60,251 bases of DNA from Nitrosomonas sp. (lineage in GTDB: Bacteria > Pseudomonadota > Gammaproteobacteria > Burkholderiales > Nitrosomonadaceae): positions 1 through 60,251 of the forward strand of contig JAAEXZ010000004.1 of NCBI GenBank assembly GCA_017879645.1, given 5' to 3'. The notes under the pieces are model-generated. The model was not told where the DNA came from. It worked only from the letters and a program-made list of their open reading frames with translations, and searched no databases. A program made the position numbers and the translations under genes. Shown in pieces: positions 36,931 to 47,309 of this stretch (the stretch's first letter is position 1; each line of letters opens with the position of its first letter).

Positions 36931-39750
36931 ATGGAATCGATACGAATTCGGGGTGCGCGGACCCACAATCTCAAAAATATTCAGCTTGATCTACCCAGAA
37001 ACAAGCTGGTTGTCATAACCGGACTATCTGGATCGGGCAAGTCCTCTCTGGCATTCGATACGCTTTACGCCGAAGGACAGCGTCGTTATGTCGAATCGCT
37101 TTCAGCCTATGCGCGACAGTTTCTGCAACTGATGGAAAAACCCGATGTGGATCTGATCGAAGGACTTTCACCTGCGATCGCCATCGAACAGAAAGCGACT
37201 TCTCACAATCCGCGCTCAACAGTGGGTACGGTAACCGAAATTCATGATTATCTGAGATTGTTGTTTGCCCGCGTTGGCGATCCTTTCTGTCCGGAACACA
37301 ATATCATGCTGTCTGCTCAGAGCGTTTCGCAAATGGTGGACCATGTCTTACAACTGCCATCGGAGACGCGGCTGATGATTCTGTCTCCGCTGATTGTGGA
37401 GCGTAAGGGTGAACAGGCAGATTTGATCGACGAGTTGCGTGCGCAGGGATTCGTGCGGCTAAGAATCGATGGCGAAGTCTATGAAATCGATGCATTGCCA
37501 AAGCTGCAGAAAACCAAGAAGCACACCATCGAGGTAGTGATTGATCGCCTCAAAGTGTCAATGGAAGTCAAACAGCGGTTGGCCGAATCATTCGAGGTGG
37601 CCTTGCGGCATTCTGAAGGGCGCGCTATTGCGGTGGAAATGGATACCGGGCAGGAACATCTGTTTTCAGCGAAATTCAGTTGCCCGGTGTGCAGTTATGC
37701 TTTATCCGAACTGGAACCACGGCTATTTTCTTTCAATAATCCGATGGGTGCCTGTCAAAAGTGTGATGGATTGGGACAGATCACATTTTTTGACCCCGCA
37801 CGCGTGGTCGCATTTCCCCACTTGTCATTGGCAGCTGGAGCAGTGAAGAACTGGGACCGACGCAATCAGTTCTATTTCCAGTTGCTGACCAGTCTAGCCG
37901 AGCATTATCAGTTTGACCTGGAAACACCCTTCGAGCACTTGAACGAGTCGATCCGCAACATCATTCTGCATGGTTCGGGAAAGGAAAAAATTCACTTTAC
38001 CTATCTGACCGAGAGTGGTCGCAAGCAGCAGGAAACGCACGCTTTCGAAGGCATCATCCCCAATCTGACACGACGATACAAGGAAACCGAATCGCAAACG
38101 GTACGTGAAGAACTGGCCAAGTATCTCAATGCGCAAACATGCCCGGAATGTCAAGGCACGCGTTTGTGCAAGGCAGCGCGGCATGTGCATGTTGCCGGGC
38201 AGGCGATCTATCAGATCAGCGCGCTTCCGTTGAAAACGGCCAAGCAGTTTTTTGATCAGCTGGAACTGCCGGGACATAAGCAATCCATCGCGGAGCGCAT
38301 AGTCAAGGAGATCTCCAGTCGGTTGCAGTTTCTGAATAATGTCGGTCTGGATTATCTGTCACTGGATCGTTCTGCCGATACCCTGTCGGGAGGAGAAGCG
38401 CAGCGAATCCGTCTGGCCAGCCAGATCGGCTCGGGCTTGACCGGAGTGATGTATGTGCTCGACGAACCTTCGATCGGTCTGCATCAGCGTGATAATGGCC
38501 GTTTGCTGGATACACTCAAGAATTTGCGTGATCTGGGCAATAGCGTCATTGTCGTTGAACATGACCAGGATGCCATTCAAATCGCGGATTATGTCGTCGA
38601 TATGGGGCCCGGAGCAGGTGAGCATGGCGGATTTGTGGTGGCTCAAGGCACGCCGCTGGCCATTCAAGAGGATGACAACTCGCTGACGGGACAATATCTG
38701 TCTGGAAAGATGACCATTCATGTGCCCGACAAACGCCATGCACCCAATCCGGATCGATTGCTGCAAATTTCTGGGGCGTCGGGAAACAATCTCAAGCATG
38801 TCACGCTCAATTTGCCGGTGGGACTCTTCATCTGCGTGACCGGAGTGTCGGGTTCCGGCAAATCAACACTGATCAACGAAACCCTGCACCGGGCAGTGGC
38901 CAAACATTTATATGCCAGTAACGCCGAACCGGCGCCATACCAGCAGATCAAGGGGTTGGCGTTTTTTGACAAGGTGATCAATATGGACCAGAGTCCAATC
39001 GGCCGTACGCCGCGCTCCAATCCGGCAACCTATACGGGATTGTTCACGCCCATTCGCGAGCTGTTTGCCGGCGTACCGCAGGCACGCGAGCGAGGTTATG
39101 CACCAGGTCGTTTTTCCTTCAATGTCAAGGGCGGGCGATGTGAAGCCTGTCAGGGTGACGGTGTCATCAAGGTGGAAATGCATTTTCTGCCGGACATCTA
39201 TGTCACTTGCGATGTTTGTCATGGGCGACGCTACAATCGCGAGACACTGGAAATTCAATACAAGGGCAAGAATATCAATGAGGTGTTGAACATGACCGTG
39301 GAGCATGCCCATGAATTCTTTTCTGCAGTACCGGTCGTAGCGCGTAAGCTGCAAACCCTGCTCGAGGTGGGGCTCGGTTACATTACACTGGGGCAGTCTG
39401 CGACGACACTGTCCGGTGGCGAGGCGCAACGCGTGAAGCTGTCTCTGGAGTTATCCAAACGCGATACCGGGCGCACTCTGTACATTCTGGATGAACCGAC
39501 TACCGGTTTGCATTTCCACGATATCGATCTGTTGCTGAAGGTGTTGCATCGATTGCGGGATCATGGCAACACCGTGGTGGTGATCGAGCACAATCTGGAT
39601 GTCATCAAAACGGCTGACTGGATCATCGATCTTGGTCCGGAAGGTGGCGACGGTGGTGGGCAAATCATTGCCGAAGGGGCGCCCGAAGATGTGGTGCGTA
39701 ATGAGAACAGTTTTACCGGTCATTATTTGCAGCCTATGTTGAGTCGATGA
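36931..39750 (+). CDS. uvrA: excinuclease ABC subunit A
   Basis: The 939-residue damage-recognition ATPase of nucleotide excision repair has two ABC modules. The first Walker A is GLSGSGKSS near residue 31 and the second GVSGSGKST near 640, each with an LSGGEAQR signature (about 488 and 830). The zinc-finger Cys pairs are CPVC and CQKC in the first half and CEAC/CDVC in the second. Length matches the E. coli protein (940). It is divergent from yajR-ssb and overlaps the glycerate kinase gene by 4 bp (ATGA). Confidence 0.97.
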   Translation: MESIRIRGARTHNLKNIQLDLPRNKLVVITGLSGSGKSSLAFDTLYAEGQRRYVESLSAYARQFLQLMEKPDVDLIEGLSPAIAIEQKATSHNPRSTVGTVTEIHDYLRLLFARVGDPFCPEHNIMLSAQSVSQMVDHVLQLPSETRLMILSPLIVERKGEQADLIDELRAQGFVRLRIDGEVYEIDALPKLQKTKKHTIEVVIDRLKVSMEVKQRLAESFEVALRHSEGRAIAVEMDTGQEHLFSAKFSCPVCSYALSELEPRLFSFNNPMGACQKCDGLGQITFFDPARVVAFPHLSLAAGAVKNWDRRNQFYFQLLTSLAEHYQFDLETPFEHLNESIRNIILHGSGKEKIHFTYLTESGRKQQETHAFEGIIPNLTRRYKETESQTVREELAKYLNAQTCPECQGTRLCKAARHVHVAGQAIYQISALPLKTAKQFFDQLELPGHKQSIAERIVKEISSRLQFLNNVGLDYLSLDRSADTLSGGEAQRIRLASQIGSGLTGVMYVLDEPSIGLHQRDNGRLLDTLKNLRDLGNSVIVVEHDQDAIQIADYVVDMGPGAGEHGGFVVAQGTPLAIQEDDNSLTGQYLSGKMTIHVPDKRHAPNPDRLLQISGASGNNLKHVTLNLPVGLFICVTGVSGSGKSTLINETLHRAVAKHLYASNAEPAPYQQIKGLAFFDKVINMDQSPIGRTPRSNPATYTGLFTPIRELFAGVPQARERGYAPGRFSFNVKGGRCEACQGDGVIKVEMHFLPDIYVTCDVCHGRRYNRETLEIQYKGKNINEVLNMTVEHAHEFFSAVPVVARKLQTLLEVGLGYITLGQSATTLSGGEAQRVKLSLELSKRDTGRTLYILDEPTTGLHFHDIDLLLKVLHRLRDHGNTVVVIEHNLDVIKTADWIIDLGPEGGDGGGQIIAEGAPEDVVRNENSFTGHYLQPMLSR

Positions 39751-41018
39751 ATCCGCGTGATCTTCTGCTGGAAAGTTTTTACAGTGCGGTGAGGGCTGCT
39801 GATCCCGCACATGTTGTGCCGCCTCATTTACCCGAACCTCCCAAAGGAAGAACATTCGTTGTCGGGGCCGGCAAGGCTGCAGCGGCAATGGCACAGGCTG
39901 TCGAGCAAGCGTGGCCAGCTCACGCCGAACTGGATGGTTTGGTAATTACACGGTATGGGCATCAACTGCCTACTCGGAGGATCAAGGTGGTTGAGGCCGG
40001 CCATCCTGTTCCGGACTGCAATGGTGAAGCAGCATCGCAACAGATTTTATCCGCGGTACAGACACTGGGACCGGAAGATTTATTGTTATGCCTGTTGAGT
40101 GGTGGGGGATCGAGCCTGTTATCGTTGCCGGTTGCAGGTGTGCCACTGCAGGATTTGCAGGAACTGACGCGCCAGTTGCTGCGTTGTGGAGCGAGTATTC
40201 AGGAAATCAATACTATCCGCAAACATGTTTCCGCAATTCAGGGGGGGAGGCTGGCGGCGGCATGCAGAGCACCAGTGCTGGCATTGATCATATCCGATGT
40301 GACTGGTGATGCCGTGACACATATCGCATCGGGTCCCTGTGCACCCGATCCCACTACTTTTGCCGATGCACTTGCCCTGCTGGAACGGTATCGGATCGCG
40401 GCGCCTTTTTCCATCAAAAGTGTCTTGTTGGCGGGGCTGGATGATCCTGCTCTGGAAACGCCCAAACCCGGTTCGCACGTATTCAAGCGGGTTACCAATA
40501 AGATCGTTGCCCACGCCCATGAATCCCTGGTTGCGGCTGCCGGTTACTTTCAGAAACGACAGATCCAGACATTGATTCTGGGCGATAGCGTGACCGGTGA
40601 AGCACGGGAAATTGCGAGGAGCTATGCCGCGCTAGTCAGGGAAATTCAGCATCATCCGCAAATACTGCGTGCACCGATTGCGTTATTGTCGGGAGGGGAA
40701 ACCTCCGTTACCGTGAGAGGACACGGGCGTGGTGGTCGTAATACCGAATTCCTGTTGTCTTTGCTCATCGAGCTTGACGGTGCCGGGAATGTCCATGCAC
40801 TGGCGTGCGATACCGATGGGCTGGATGGGAGTGAAAGCAACGCCGGCGCCATTATCGCACCGGATTCCTTTGCTAGAGCAAAAGAGCTTGAACTAAACGG
40901 ACTGGATTACTTGCATGATAACGATGCCTACACTTTTTTCAGTCGACTGGAGGACTTGATTGCTATAGGGCCGACATTTACCAATGTTAACGATTACCGT
41001 GTCATTCTGATTTTGTAA
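39747..41018 (+). CDS. glycerate 2-kinase (GckA/TtuD, MOFRL family)
   Basis: The 423-residue protein has an N-terminal DUF4147-type domain ('[17 protein letters not shown]', 'EAGHPVPD', '[16 protein letters not shown]', '[14 protein letters not shown]') and a C-terminal MOFRL domain ('[13 protein letters not shown]', 'GRNTEFLL', 'DTDGLDG'). This class phosphorylates glycerate at C2, in photorespiration-like or serine/C1 routes. The ATG overlaps the uvrA stop. The 3' end overlaps the convergent gene at 41002 by 17 bp. Confidence 0.9.
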   Translation: MNPRDLLLESFYSAVRAADPAHVVPPHLPEPPKGRTFVVGAGKAAAAMAQAVEQAWPAHAELDGLVITRYGHQLPTRRIKVVEAGHPVPDCNGEAASQQILSAVQTLGPEDLLLCLLSGGGSSLLSLPVAGVPLQDLQELTRQLLRCGASIQEINTIRKHVSAIQGGRLAAACRAPVLALIISDVTGDAVTHIASGPCAPDPTTFADALALLERYRIAAPFSIKSVLLAGLDDPALETPKPGSHVFKRVTNKIVAHAHESLVAAAGYFQKRQIQTLILGDSVTGEAREIARSYAALVREIQHHPQILRAPIALLSGGETSVTVRGHGRGGRNTEFLLSLLIELDGAGNVHALACDTDGLDGSESNAGAIIAPDSFARAKELELNGLDYLHDNDAYTFFSRLEDLIAIGPTFTNVNDYRVILIL

Positions 41019-41568
41019 GTGAGCATGCGTTATGACCTGGAGCAGTTTTCCAGTCCTTGTTGAGTTGAATGGAGGAGAGCAGCAACCCCTCTTGAAACCA
41101 TCGGTTGATGACATATTCATAAAATCGCTGATTTCTGGACGCATGAATAGTCAGAGCCAATTCTTTACCCTGATCCGTGAGCAGGGCGTGGCCCAGATCA
41201 AGTGAATTGTCTGCATCATGTAGAAACCCGATTTTTGTGGGTTTGCCACAATAAAATAAACGCGTATGTTTGCCAAACCCTCTTTTGATAAATCCCGAGC
41301 TGTTCAACTGTACCAAACCGATTGCTTCCAGTTGCCGGAGTGCATCCAAAGTAATGCCTTGTTCCGTGTAGATCTCATCCTGGACATCCAGAATCAGTGG
41401 CAGGGGGTCGCCTTGAAACCAGATGAACTGACAGAAAGTTTCAAAAATCTTGCGATCTTCAGAGCGGAGCACCAGATCAAATCCTGGATTCTCCCGGGGT
41501 AAAGTATCTTGTTGGTGATTTATTCCCGACGAGATGAATCGCAGCATTCTTGATAATAATTTATCCAT
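41002..41568 (-). CDS. DUF2806/TIGR03899-like protein
   Basis: The 188-residue soluble protein has blocks 'KIFETFCQFIWF', 'LDALRQLEAIGLVQLNSSGF' (winged-helix-like) and 'LLTDQGKELA...FYEYVINRW'. They recall the C-terminal half of DUF2806/TIGR03899 proteins, whose function is unknown. The usual N-terminal half is absent. It is preceded by a 26-bp gap from the membrane protein gene at 41595, so the two are probably co-transcribed. The stop codon lies inside the end of the glycerate kinase gene on the other strand. Confidence 0.55.
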   Translation of the reverse strand: MDKLLSRMLRFISSGINHQQDTLPRENPGFDLVLRSEDRKIFETFCQFIWFQGDPLPLILDVQDEIYTEQGITLDALRQLEAIGLVQLNSSGFIKRGFGKHTRLFYCGKPTKIGFLHDADNSLDLGHALLTDQGKELALTIHASRNQRFYEYVINRWFQEGLLLSSIQLNKDWKTAPGHNACSLTKSE

Positions 41569-41594
41569 TCGTTCTTGAGAGTTGCTGTTTTAAA

Positions 41595-41984
41595 TCATTC
41601 CTTCGTGATCTGGGATTCTTCTGGGTCATGTGATGTCTGGGGTGTCTCACCATCATTTTTGCCCTCTGACTGAGTACTGGGTTTCAATTTTCTAGATTTT
41701 ATTTCTTTGTTGATTTCAGCTAGATAGGCGATATTGTCTTTTCGCCTTTTATCACTCATATACCAGGAAGCACAGGTGACTGTGCCCATGATAATCAATG
41801 CAATGCTCATGATATCCACGCCATCAAAGAACATGAAGGCAAAGCCGGTTGATATGGCAAACGCACCAAGAAATGCTGTAAAGAGCCATAGCTTTGAGCC
41901 GGCGGAACCAACCTGCTTATTCCATGTTTTCAGTTTTTCATGCGTCATCATGAGTTCATCGTCAGTCCATTTTTTCATACTCAT
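41595..41984 (-). CDS. unknown two-helix membrane protein (129 aa)
   Basis: The protein has a basic N-terminal segment, two membrane helices (about residues 33-52 and 57-75) and a charged C-terminal tail with 'SDKRRKDNIAYLAEINKEIKSRKLK', likely helical and cytoplasmic, ending in a Glu/Ser-rich stretch. No family recognised. GGAG lies upstream. It probably forms a unit with the gene at 41002. Confidence 0.65.
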   Translation of the reverse strand: MSMKKWTDDELMMTHEKLKTWNKQVGSAGSKLWLFTAFLGAFAISTGFAFMFFDGVDIMSIALIIMGTVTCASWYMSDKRRKDNIAYLAEINKEIKSRKLKPSTQSEGKNDGETPQTSHDPEESQITKE

Positions 41985-42050
41985 TGTTATTTGATCTCCA
42001 TTGATTTAAGTTTTGTGATGATTGGACTTATTATATTTCTTTCCGGCAAT

Positions 42051-42078
42051 AAAAAAGGCACCCTGCGGTGCCTTTTTT
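42051..42078. terminator. strong bidirectional terminator after the porin gene
   Basis: A perfect 12-bp stem AAAAAAGGCACC/GGTGCCTTTTTT has a 4-base CTGC loop, giving T-tracts on both strands. It ends the porin gene (-), whose stop is 22 bp away. Confidence 0.95.
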
Positions 42079-42099
42079 ATTAATACTTGATTTTCTTGA

Positions 42100-43299
42100 T
42101 TAGAAATTGTGACGCATACCGATAGACCATGTATTGCTATCTTGGAATACGGCATTTTTATCGCTAACCATTGCGCGTTGGTAACCGCCGAACAAGCTCG
42201 AACGTTTGCTTAGGTTATGAATTGCACCGACTGTGAAGCTGCTGACTTCACGTTTCTGTGCGCCACCGGTGATACCATGTGCGTGAGTTTGTCCACCTTG
42301 AGCGATAAAGCTGGTATTGCCCCAGTCATATTGACCGCTTGCAAACCAGATATTACCGTCACCACCGAGGTTCATGGCGGAATTACATTGTCCGCGAGTA
42401 TCTGGCAAGCCTGTGGCAGGATTGCCCAATGCAGCTGCATTGGTACAGGTTGCAGCGCCAACGGCATTGTTGATATTTTCATACTGACCACTCAGTTTGA
42501 AGCTCTGGAAGCTCCATACTGCACCACCGCGCCAGACATGCTCATTATTGTTTAAACCGAAGAATGTTCTTTGGCGGGTGCTGATGTTGTCACGAGAGTA
42601 ACCACCAAAAACGGCTAAATTGTGACCTTGGAATTGGGCATCATATTTACCAGCAACTTGGAAATCCCATTCACCATCTTCACCACCGGCGTTGGATTGA
42701 CTGCCTTGAAAACCGCTTGAAGGAGCGATAAAGTTAGCTGAATCAAGTCTGTTTGAATCTCCTGGCATCAATATACCAGCAAAGCTGAAGCCTTCAACTT
42801 TTGGAGAGTCATAACGAACCGCGCTATTAACAAAACCTTGTGCACCTGAGCCATAACCGTTTGCAGATGCCATCATGGTACCGCCGCTACCGCCAGCTTG
42901 CAGGGTCGTATATGCAAATGGATCAATGGTCATACCACCTGCGAAATCCTTGAATGGTGATTGAACACGACCAAATTTCACTTCACCCCAGCTATCATTG
43001 GCCAGTCCAACCCATCTTTCACGTGCAACACCCAGTGCGCCGCTACCGGTATTGAAACCATACTCAATATGAGCTTTTGCCTTGAAGCCGGCACCCAGAT
43101 TTTCGGTGATATGGGCACCCCATCTTGAACGACCGGTGTCATCACCGATGTGAGCCTGGCTACTTTGGTTTTCTTTGTTAACAGTAGCGTATTCAGCTTG
43201 CACACTACCAAAGAGTGTTACGTTTGTTCCCTGTGCTGATGCAACCATTGGAGCAGCGAGTGCACCGGCTATTGCCAGCGAAATAAGTTTCTTTTTCAT
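42100..43299 (-). CDS. general outer-membrane porin (betaproteobacterial type)
   Basis: The 399-residue 16-strand porin has a cleavable signal peptide (about 1-22, ending ASAQG), 'NVTLFGSVQAEYATV' as the first strand, 'WVGLANDSWGEVKFGRVQSPF' (constriction-loop region), and a terminal Phe (GMRHNF), the BAM recognition signature. AAAGGAG precedes the ATG and a very strong terminator follows, suggesting high expression. Candidate promoter elements occur in the 400-bp leader region but no single one stands out. Selectivity cannot be told. Confidence 0.93.
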   Translation of the reverse strand: MKKKLISLAIAGALAAPMVASAQGTNVTLFGSVQAEYATVNKENQSSQAHIGDDTGRSRWGAHITENLGAGFKAKAHIEYGFNTGSGALGVARERWVGLANDSWGEVKFGRVQSPFKDFAGGMTIDPFAYTTLQAGGSGGTMMASANGYGSGAQGFVNSAVRYDSPKVEGFSFAGILMPGDSNRLDSANFIAPSSGFQGSQSNAGGEDGEWDFQVAGKYDAQFQGHNLAVFGGYSRDNISTRQRTFFGLNNNEHVWRGGAVWSFQSFKLSGQYENINNAVGAATCTNAAALGNPATGLPDTRGQCNSAMNLGGDGNIWFASGQYDWGNTSFIAQGGQTHAHGITGGAQKREVSSFTVGAIHNLSKRSSLFGGYQRAMVSDKNAVFQDSNTWSIGMRHNF

Positions 43300-43534
43300 A
43301 CGGAAGTTCTCCTTTAATTAAAGATAATTGGGGCATTCAACTTTTACTGGGTACTACGCTCCATTGACGAAATGCACCCGTTATTCGGACCTTCTATAAT
43401 CTGAAGGTTTGGATCGATTGTGCACAACGCAGTTGTAAACTGCAAGAAAAAGTGAAGGATTTTGAGTTTTAAATTGCTTTTTTGTTGTATATTGGCAACA
43501 TCATTGTTGTTTTTATAGCTATAGGCTTATTCAT
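43300..43534. other. upstream region of porin gene
   Basis: A/T-rich sequence with the porin leader. A possible porin promoter is TTGCAG-17-CACAAT read on the minus strand around 43420-43450. CCTTC/GAAGG at 43391-43408 forms a short inverted repeat. No other gene is seen. Confidence 0.4.
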
Positions 43535-43705
43535 ATGCTTATTTTTTCAATTAAAAATGAGAAAATAAACGATGAAATTACCCGGTATTTGTATATTTTT
43601 TGTATGGCTATCAAATTGAATCTGAATGAAATGGCTTTTTTGCCAAAAATGTTTGAAACTATTGTTACTAAAGGGCATGTTTTAGAAACTCATTTGCATA
43701 CATGA
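43535..43705 (+). CDS. possible short leader ORF (56 aa) before L,D-transpeptidase
   Basis: An open frame from ATG 43535 ends at TGA 43703-43705, and the next gene's ATG (43702) overlaps it as ATGA. The product starts MLIFSIKNEK, has no recognised domain, and is A/T-rich in codon use. No ribosome-binding site is visible. The stop-start overlap is the main reason to list it. The next gene also lacks a good ribosome-binding site, which would fit coupled translation. It may be chance. Confidence 0.25.
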   Translation: MLIFSIKNEKINDEITRYLYIFCMAIKLNLNEMAFLPKMFETIVTKGHVLETHLHT

Positions 43706-44658
43706 TGTGTAGATTTACTTTTTATTTGCTGTGTGGATTTCTTTATTTATCTTCGACTCGTGCGGAAACGTGGATGCTTCCACCCCCAAGTATCGATGTT
43801 TTTGGTCAGATCAAATCTGTTCAGATAAGTCGAGAGGAGACTTTGCTGGATATTGCCCGTCGATACGACATCGGGCAAATCGAGATCCTGCTGGCTAATC
43901 CAACCGTTGATCGCTGGTTGCCGGAAGATGGTGCAAGAGTTGTGCTTCCCAGTCGTTATATCATCCCGAATGCCGAACGAAACGGGTTAGTGCTCAATCT
44001 TCCCGAAATGAGAATTTATTATTTCCCTGATACAAGGAAAGGGGAAAAACCCGAAGTCATTACCTATCCGGTTGGTATAGGAAGAATGGACTGGGTGACT
44101 CCATTGGGAGTCTCCAAGATTGTGGAGAAAAAAAAGGATCCCATCTGGATACCGCCCAAATCGCTACAGTTAGACAGGATTGCTAACGGTGAACAACCTT
44201 ATCCCAGTGTCGTGCCTCCCGGACCAACTAACCCATTGGGTCGCCATGCCATGCGGTTAAGTATTCCCGGGGGGAGCTATTTGATTCATGGCACCATTAA
44301 ACCGTTTGGTGTGGGAATGCGCGTTTCTTCGGGGTGTATAAGAATGTATCCTGAGGACATCGAAAAATTGTTTGACAAGATTCCAGTCGGAACGAAAGTG
44401 CAGGTTGTCAATCAACCGATCAAACTGGGTTGGTTACTGGATTCCCTTTTTATTGAGTTGCATCCACCGCTGGAAGAGGATGAAGCGAAGTATACTGATT
44501 ACGGTAACATGGTTGTGAGTGCAATTAACAATTTTCTCGCTACAAGAGGTAATAGAGGTAAGTTTTTGTCCGGTTTTAAAATTGACGAGGAAGCCTTGAG
44601 ACAGGCGATTAGAGAGAAAAGTGGGATACCGGTCATGATTTCTCTTTCCGAATCCTAG
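43702..44658 (+). CDS. L,D-transpeptidase (ErfK/YbiS/YcfS/YnhG family)
   Basis: The 318-residue periplasmic enzyme has a signal peptide (about 1-21), a LysM-like domain ('ISREETLLDIARRYDIGQIEILLANP', about 42-87) and a YkuD catalytic domain. The catalytic motif has His196 (LIHGT) and Cys212 in SSGCIRM. Such enzymes make 3-3 peptidoglycan cross-links or attach lipoprotein to peptidoglycan. A C-terminal extension of about 80 residues follows. Two ATGs lie in tandem; the ribosome-binding site is poor. Confidence 0.9.
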   Translation: MMCRFTFYLLCGFLYLSSTRAETWMLPPPSIDVFGQIKSVQISREETLLDIARRYDIGQIEILLANPTVDRWLPEDGARVVLPSRYIIPNAERNGLVLNLPEMRIYYFPDTRKGEKPEVITYPVGIGRMDWVTPLGVSKIVEKKKDPIWIPPKSLQLDRIANGEQPYPSVVPPGPTNPLGRHAMRLSIPGGSYLIHGTIKPFGVGMRVSSGCIRMYPEDIEKLFDKIPVGTKVQVVNQPIKLGWLLDSLFIELHPPLEEDEAKYTDYGNMVVSAINNFLATRGNRGKFLSGFKIDEEALRQAIREKSGIPVMISLSES

Positions 44659-44789
44659 TTGTTTTATTGCTTCTCATATGTTTCACATTATTCAGCCGAA
44701 TCTTTAATTCAGGAAATTTCAGTATTTACTTAACGATTAATCATTAACTGCTTGCGGTTTTCCGGATAAGTAAACTGTCGATCATCAAG

Positions 44790-46133
44790 ATGAATTCCAA
44801 ATATAGTTTTTTGTTTCTTGCCAAGTTGCTTAGCATTACTTTTTCATTAACTTTTTCAATGACAATTTATGCGAATGATTTTAAAAAATTCATTGAAAAT
44901 AATCGTATAGAGACTGGTGGTTGGATCAATGGTGGTGCGACTTTCAATCCCAGGCAGACCGATGGTTTTAATGGTCCAGTGGTTTTCGCTGATCAGGCAA
45001 ATCGTTTCCAGCTGAATCAATTCAACCTGTATGTGCAGCGCCCGGTGCTATCAGAGACAAAATCTTGGGATATAGGCGGGCGTTTTGATTTCCTGTTTGG
45101 TACGGATGCCATTTTTACCCAGGCATTTGGTGTACCGTTGACAGATGTGCAAACCGGAGAATTACTTAAGAGAAGTAACTGGGATCTTGATATTTGTTGT
45201 GCATCAACGAGAACCTACAACATTGCATTGCCACAAGCCTATCTGGAAATGCATATACCTGTTATTGGCAAGAATGGACTCAATCTGAAAGTAGGACATT
45301 TTTATTCTCCCACTGGATTTGAGACCGTACCTGCACCGGATAACTTTTTTTACACTCGCGCCTACTCGTTTAATGCGGGCGAGCCCTTTACGCATACCGG
45401 TGTGCAAGCTAACTATCTGATCAATAAAAATTGGTCTGTTTCAGGCAGCGCTGTTACCGGAAGTGCAACAGGAGGCTGGGATGGGGGGTGGAATCGGCAG
45501 CTGGGTAACTGGGGTGGGGTTTTTGGAGTCATGTGGACCAGTGACAATCAAGCAACCACACTCAATGTAACGGGTACATATGGCGAGATTTCTACCCGAA
45601 GCAACGAAATTTGGGCCATGTACAATACAGTCCTGAAACATAAGTTCAATTCCAGAACACAATTGGTATTACATCATGTTCATGGTTTTGCAAATGGTGT
45701 TTTACTTAATAATCTAAAATATCAAGGGATTACTAAGGATGCGCAGTGGATGGGGGTCGTGACGCATCTGTATTATGAATTGACGAATGAACTGTCAATC
45801 GGATTGCGAGGGGAGTGGTTTCGTGATCGAGATGGATTCCGAAATCCATCCCCATTTAGGGTAGCCGCAGCTGCAACCAGTCCCGATGCTAGCTATGCTG
45901 GGGATATCAGGGGGGTTACATTAACTCCTGCAGATTACTATGCGGTTACAGCAGGATTGAACTGGAGTGCGGCCAAGGCGCTAAATATCCGCTGGAATGC
46001 CATCAAGAAACTCAGTATTCGACCCAATGTCCGATATGATCGGGTCGATGCATACCGTGCTCCGGCCTATCGCCCATATGGAGGAAACAAGGATCAGATT
46101 CTGTTTTCACTGGACTTCCTTCTACCTTTTTAA
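44790..46133 (+). CDS. outer-membrane beta-barrel protein (Bbp2/OmpL-like)
   Basis: The 447-residue protein has a signal peptide (about 1-28), then alternating amphipathic strands. Tyr/Trp/Phe-rich strands are 'GGWINGGATFNPRQ', 'RFQLNQFNLYVQRP', 'WDIGGRFDFLFGT' and 'LNLKVGHFYSPTGFETVPAPDNFFYTRAYSF', and the last strand ends in Phe (LLPF). The middle blocks match the 'putative beta-barrel porin-2' family, whose substrates are unknown. It lies downstream of the L,D-transpeptidase (131-bp gap). Confidence 0.75.
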   Translation: MNSKYSFLFLAKLLSITFSLTFSMTIYANDFKKFIENNRIETGGWINGGATFNPRQTDGFNGPVVFADQANRFQLNQFNLYVQRPVLSETKSWDIGGRFDFLFGTDAIFTQAFGVPLTDVQTGELLKRSNWDLDICCASTRTYNIALPQAYLEMHIPVIGKNGLNLKVGHFYSPTGFETVPAPDNFFYTRAYSFNAGEPFTHTGVQANYLINKNWSVSGSAVTGSATGGWDGGWNRQLGNWGGVFGVMWTSDNQATTLNVTGTYGEISTRSNEIWAMYNTVLKHKFNSRTQLVLHHVHGFANGVLLNNLKYQGITKDAQWMGVVTHLYYELTNELSIGLRGEWFRDRDGFRNPSPFRVAAAATSPDASYAGDIRGVTLTPADYYAVTAGLNWSAAKALNIRWNAIKKLSIRPNVRYDRVDAYRAPAYRPYGGNKDQILFSLDFLLPF

Positions 46134-46140
46134 TTTTCCA

Positions 46141-46165
46141 GCAAAGCTATCATGATTAGCTTTGC
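46141..46165. terminator. hairpin between convergent bbp2-like and ycgR genes
   Basis: GCAAAGCTA and TAGCTTTGC form a perfect 9-bp stem around a 7-base loop. There is no strong U-tract on either strand, so termination may be weak, but the position between two stop codons is right. Confidence 0.45.
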
Positions 46166-46183
46166 CATTTCAGTCTGAAGTGC

Positions 46184-46981
46184 TCAAGCCGCATTCTGCT
46201 TTCTAAGTTGCTCCTGCTTGACGATATAGCGCTGTATCATTGCTTCCGTTTTGGCAGGTAATCCGGTGAACTGGCAACCTATCCGGTGATACGTATCACC
46301 ACTGTGAGATTTGATCTTACAGGAATTTCTGATGGTTATTGAAGTATTGATGATTCCAATATCGGGCAGGGTAATCTGGCAATTGTCAAAAACGGTGCCC
46401 GGCGTAAAGTCCAGACTGGTTTCAACCTGGCGATCTACAGCTCCGATACCGCCACAACTAATATCCAACACGGTGATCTCGGTTTGGGCTGCAATGTTGT
46501 TCATCGAGGTTGGAATGACGCATTTTAGAGGTTTGGCGATCGGTGTGGTAATGCGGAAGTTGTCCCGTCTTTGTATTCTCAGTAATGAACTGGGAATGGC
46601 GACAGAGAATGCAGGCTTGTTTTCAAATTCGGTTTTCTTTGGGGGATTACAAACGAATTCGATTTTTACTTTGTTGTGTGAGGTTACGTAAATTAGTTCT
46701 TTGGTCTCCAACGCAAGCTGGTTGAGTTTGTCGTTGGCGCCATAATCGATGATCATGGTTTTATGACTGGGATCGATGGATAGGATGGTCGTCAGGAAGA
46801 AATTTCCACTGGTTCCCAGATAAACGCTTAACAGCGTTTTTGTTTGCATGATGTCTCGCAGGATATAAATAATGTCCTTTTCCGAGTGAATGCGGAATTC
46901 TTCATTTTTGTCTTCAGCTGAAACCGGGGTAGATTCGGATACTTGAGGTGTTTCCGTTCTTGAAATCGACTTTTGCATCAT
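46184..46981 (-). CDS. ycgR: flagellar brake protein YcgR (PilZ, c-di-GMP receptor)
   Basis: The 265-residue protein has a YcgR N-terminal domain (about 30-135) and a PilZ domain (about 138-255) with both ligand motifs: R139-x3-R143 and D173-x-S175-x2-G178. On c-di-GMP binding YcgR acts on the flagellar motor (FliG/MotA) and slows swimming. It closes the flagellar gene set on this strand, downstream of the flhB-like gene with a 28-bp gap, and is the obvious reader for the cyclases nearby. GGGAG lies before the ATG. Confidence 0.9.
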   Translation of the reverse strand: MMQKSISRTETPQVSESTPVSAEDKNEEFRIHSEKDIIYILRDIMQTKTLLSVYLGTSGNFFLTTILSIDPSHKTMIIDYGANDKLNQLALETKELIYVTSHNKVKIEFVCNPPKKTEFENKPAFSVAIPSSLLRIQRRDNFRITTPIAKPLKCVIPTSMNNIAAQTEITVLDISCGGIGAVDRQVETSLDFTPGTVFDNCQITLPDIGIINTSITIRNSCKIKSHSGDTYHRIGCQFTGLPAKTEAMIQRYIVKQEQLRKQNAA

Positions 46982-47009
46982 TCATTCTCCCAAAATTGGA
47001 TAGTTCATT

Positions 47010-47309
47010 CTATTCAGTAATATCACCATTGATTTCAGGTGAATACTTGCTATGTTCAAGTTTATATAACCAGGCAAGAAGCTCGGCAACAGCTACATAA
47101 AGCTGCGGAGGAATGCGATTATCGAGATCAACCTGCATCAATAATGCGACAAGGTCTTTCGATTCATGTACATAAATTCCGGCCTCTTTGGCACGATTAA
47201 TAATTTCTTCAGCGATCAACCCTCTTCCTTTGGCAACCACTTTGGGAGCAATCTGACCTTCCCGATAAGCGAGCGCCACAGCCGTAGGCAAAGGTTCATT
47301 TTTCTTCAT
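47010..47309 (-). CDS. FlhB C-terminal homologue (FhlX-like)
   Basis: I take the start at 47309 (MKKNEPLPTAVAL), giving 99 residues; an ATG 27 bp earlier also exists. The protein aligns with the cytoplasmic C-terminal domain of FlhB ('ALAYREGQIAPKVVAKGRGLIAEEIINRAKEAGI...ESKDLVALL'). It lacks the membrane domain and the NPTH autocleavage site: 'PTAVALAY' is the segment just after NPTH. Similar stand-alone proteins can partly replace the FlhB tail in the export gate that switches substrate. It overlaps the fliK-like gene by 14 bp, an apt neighbour as FliK acts on FlhB. Confidence 0.8.
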   Translation of the reverse strand: MKKNEPLPTAVALAYREGQIAPKVVAKGRGLIAEEIINRAKEAGIYVHESKDLVALLMQVDLDNRIPPQLYVAVAELLAWLYKLEHSKYSPEINGDITE

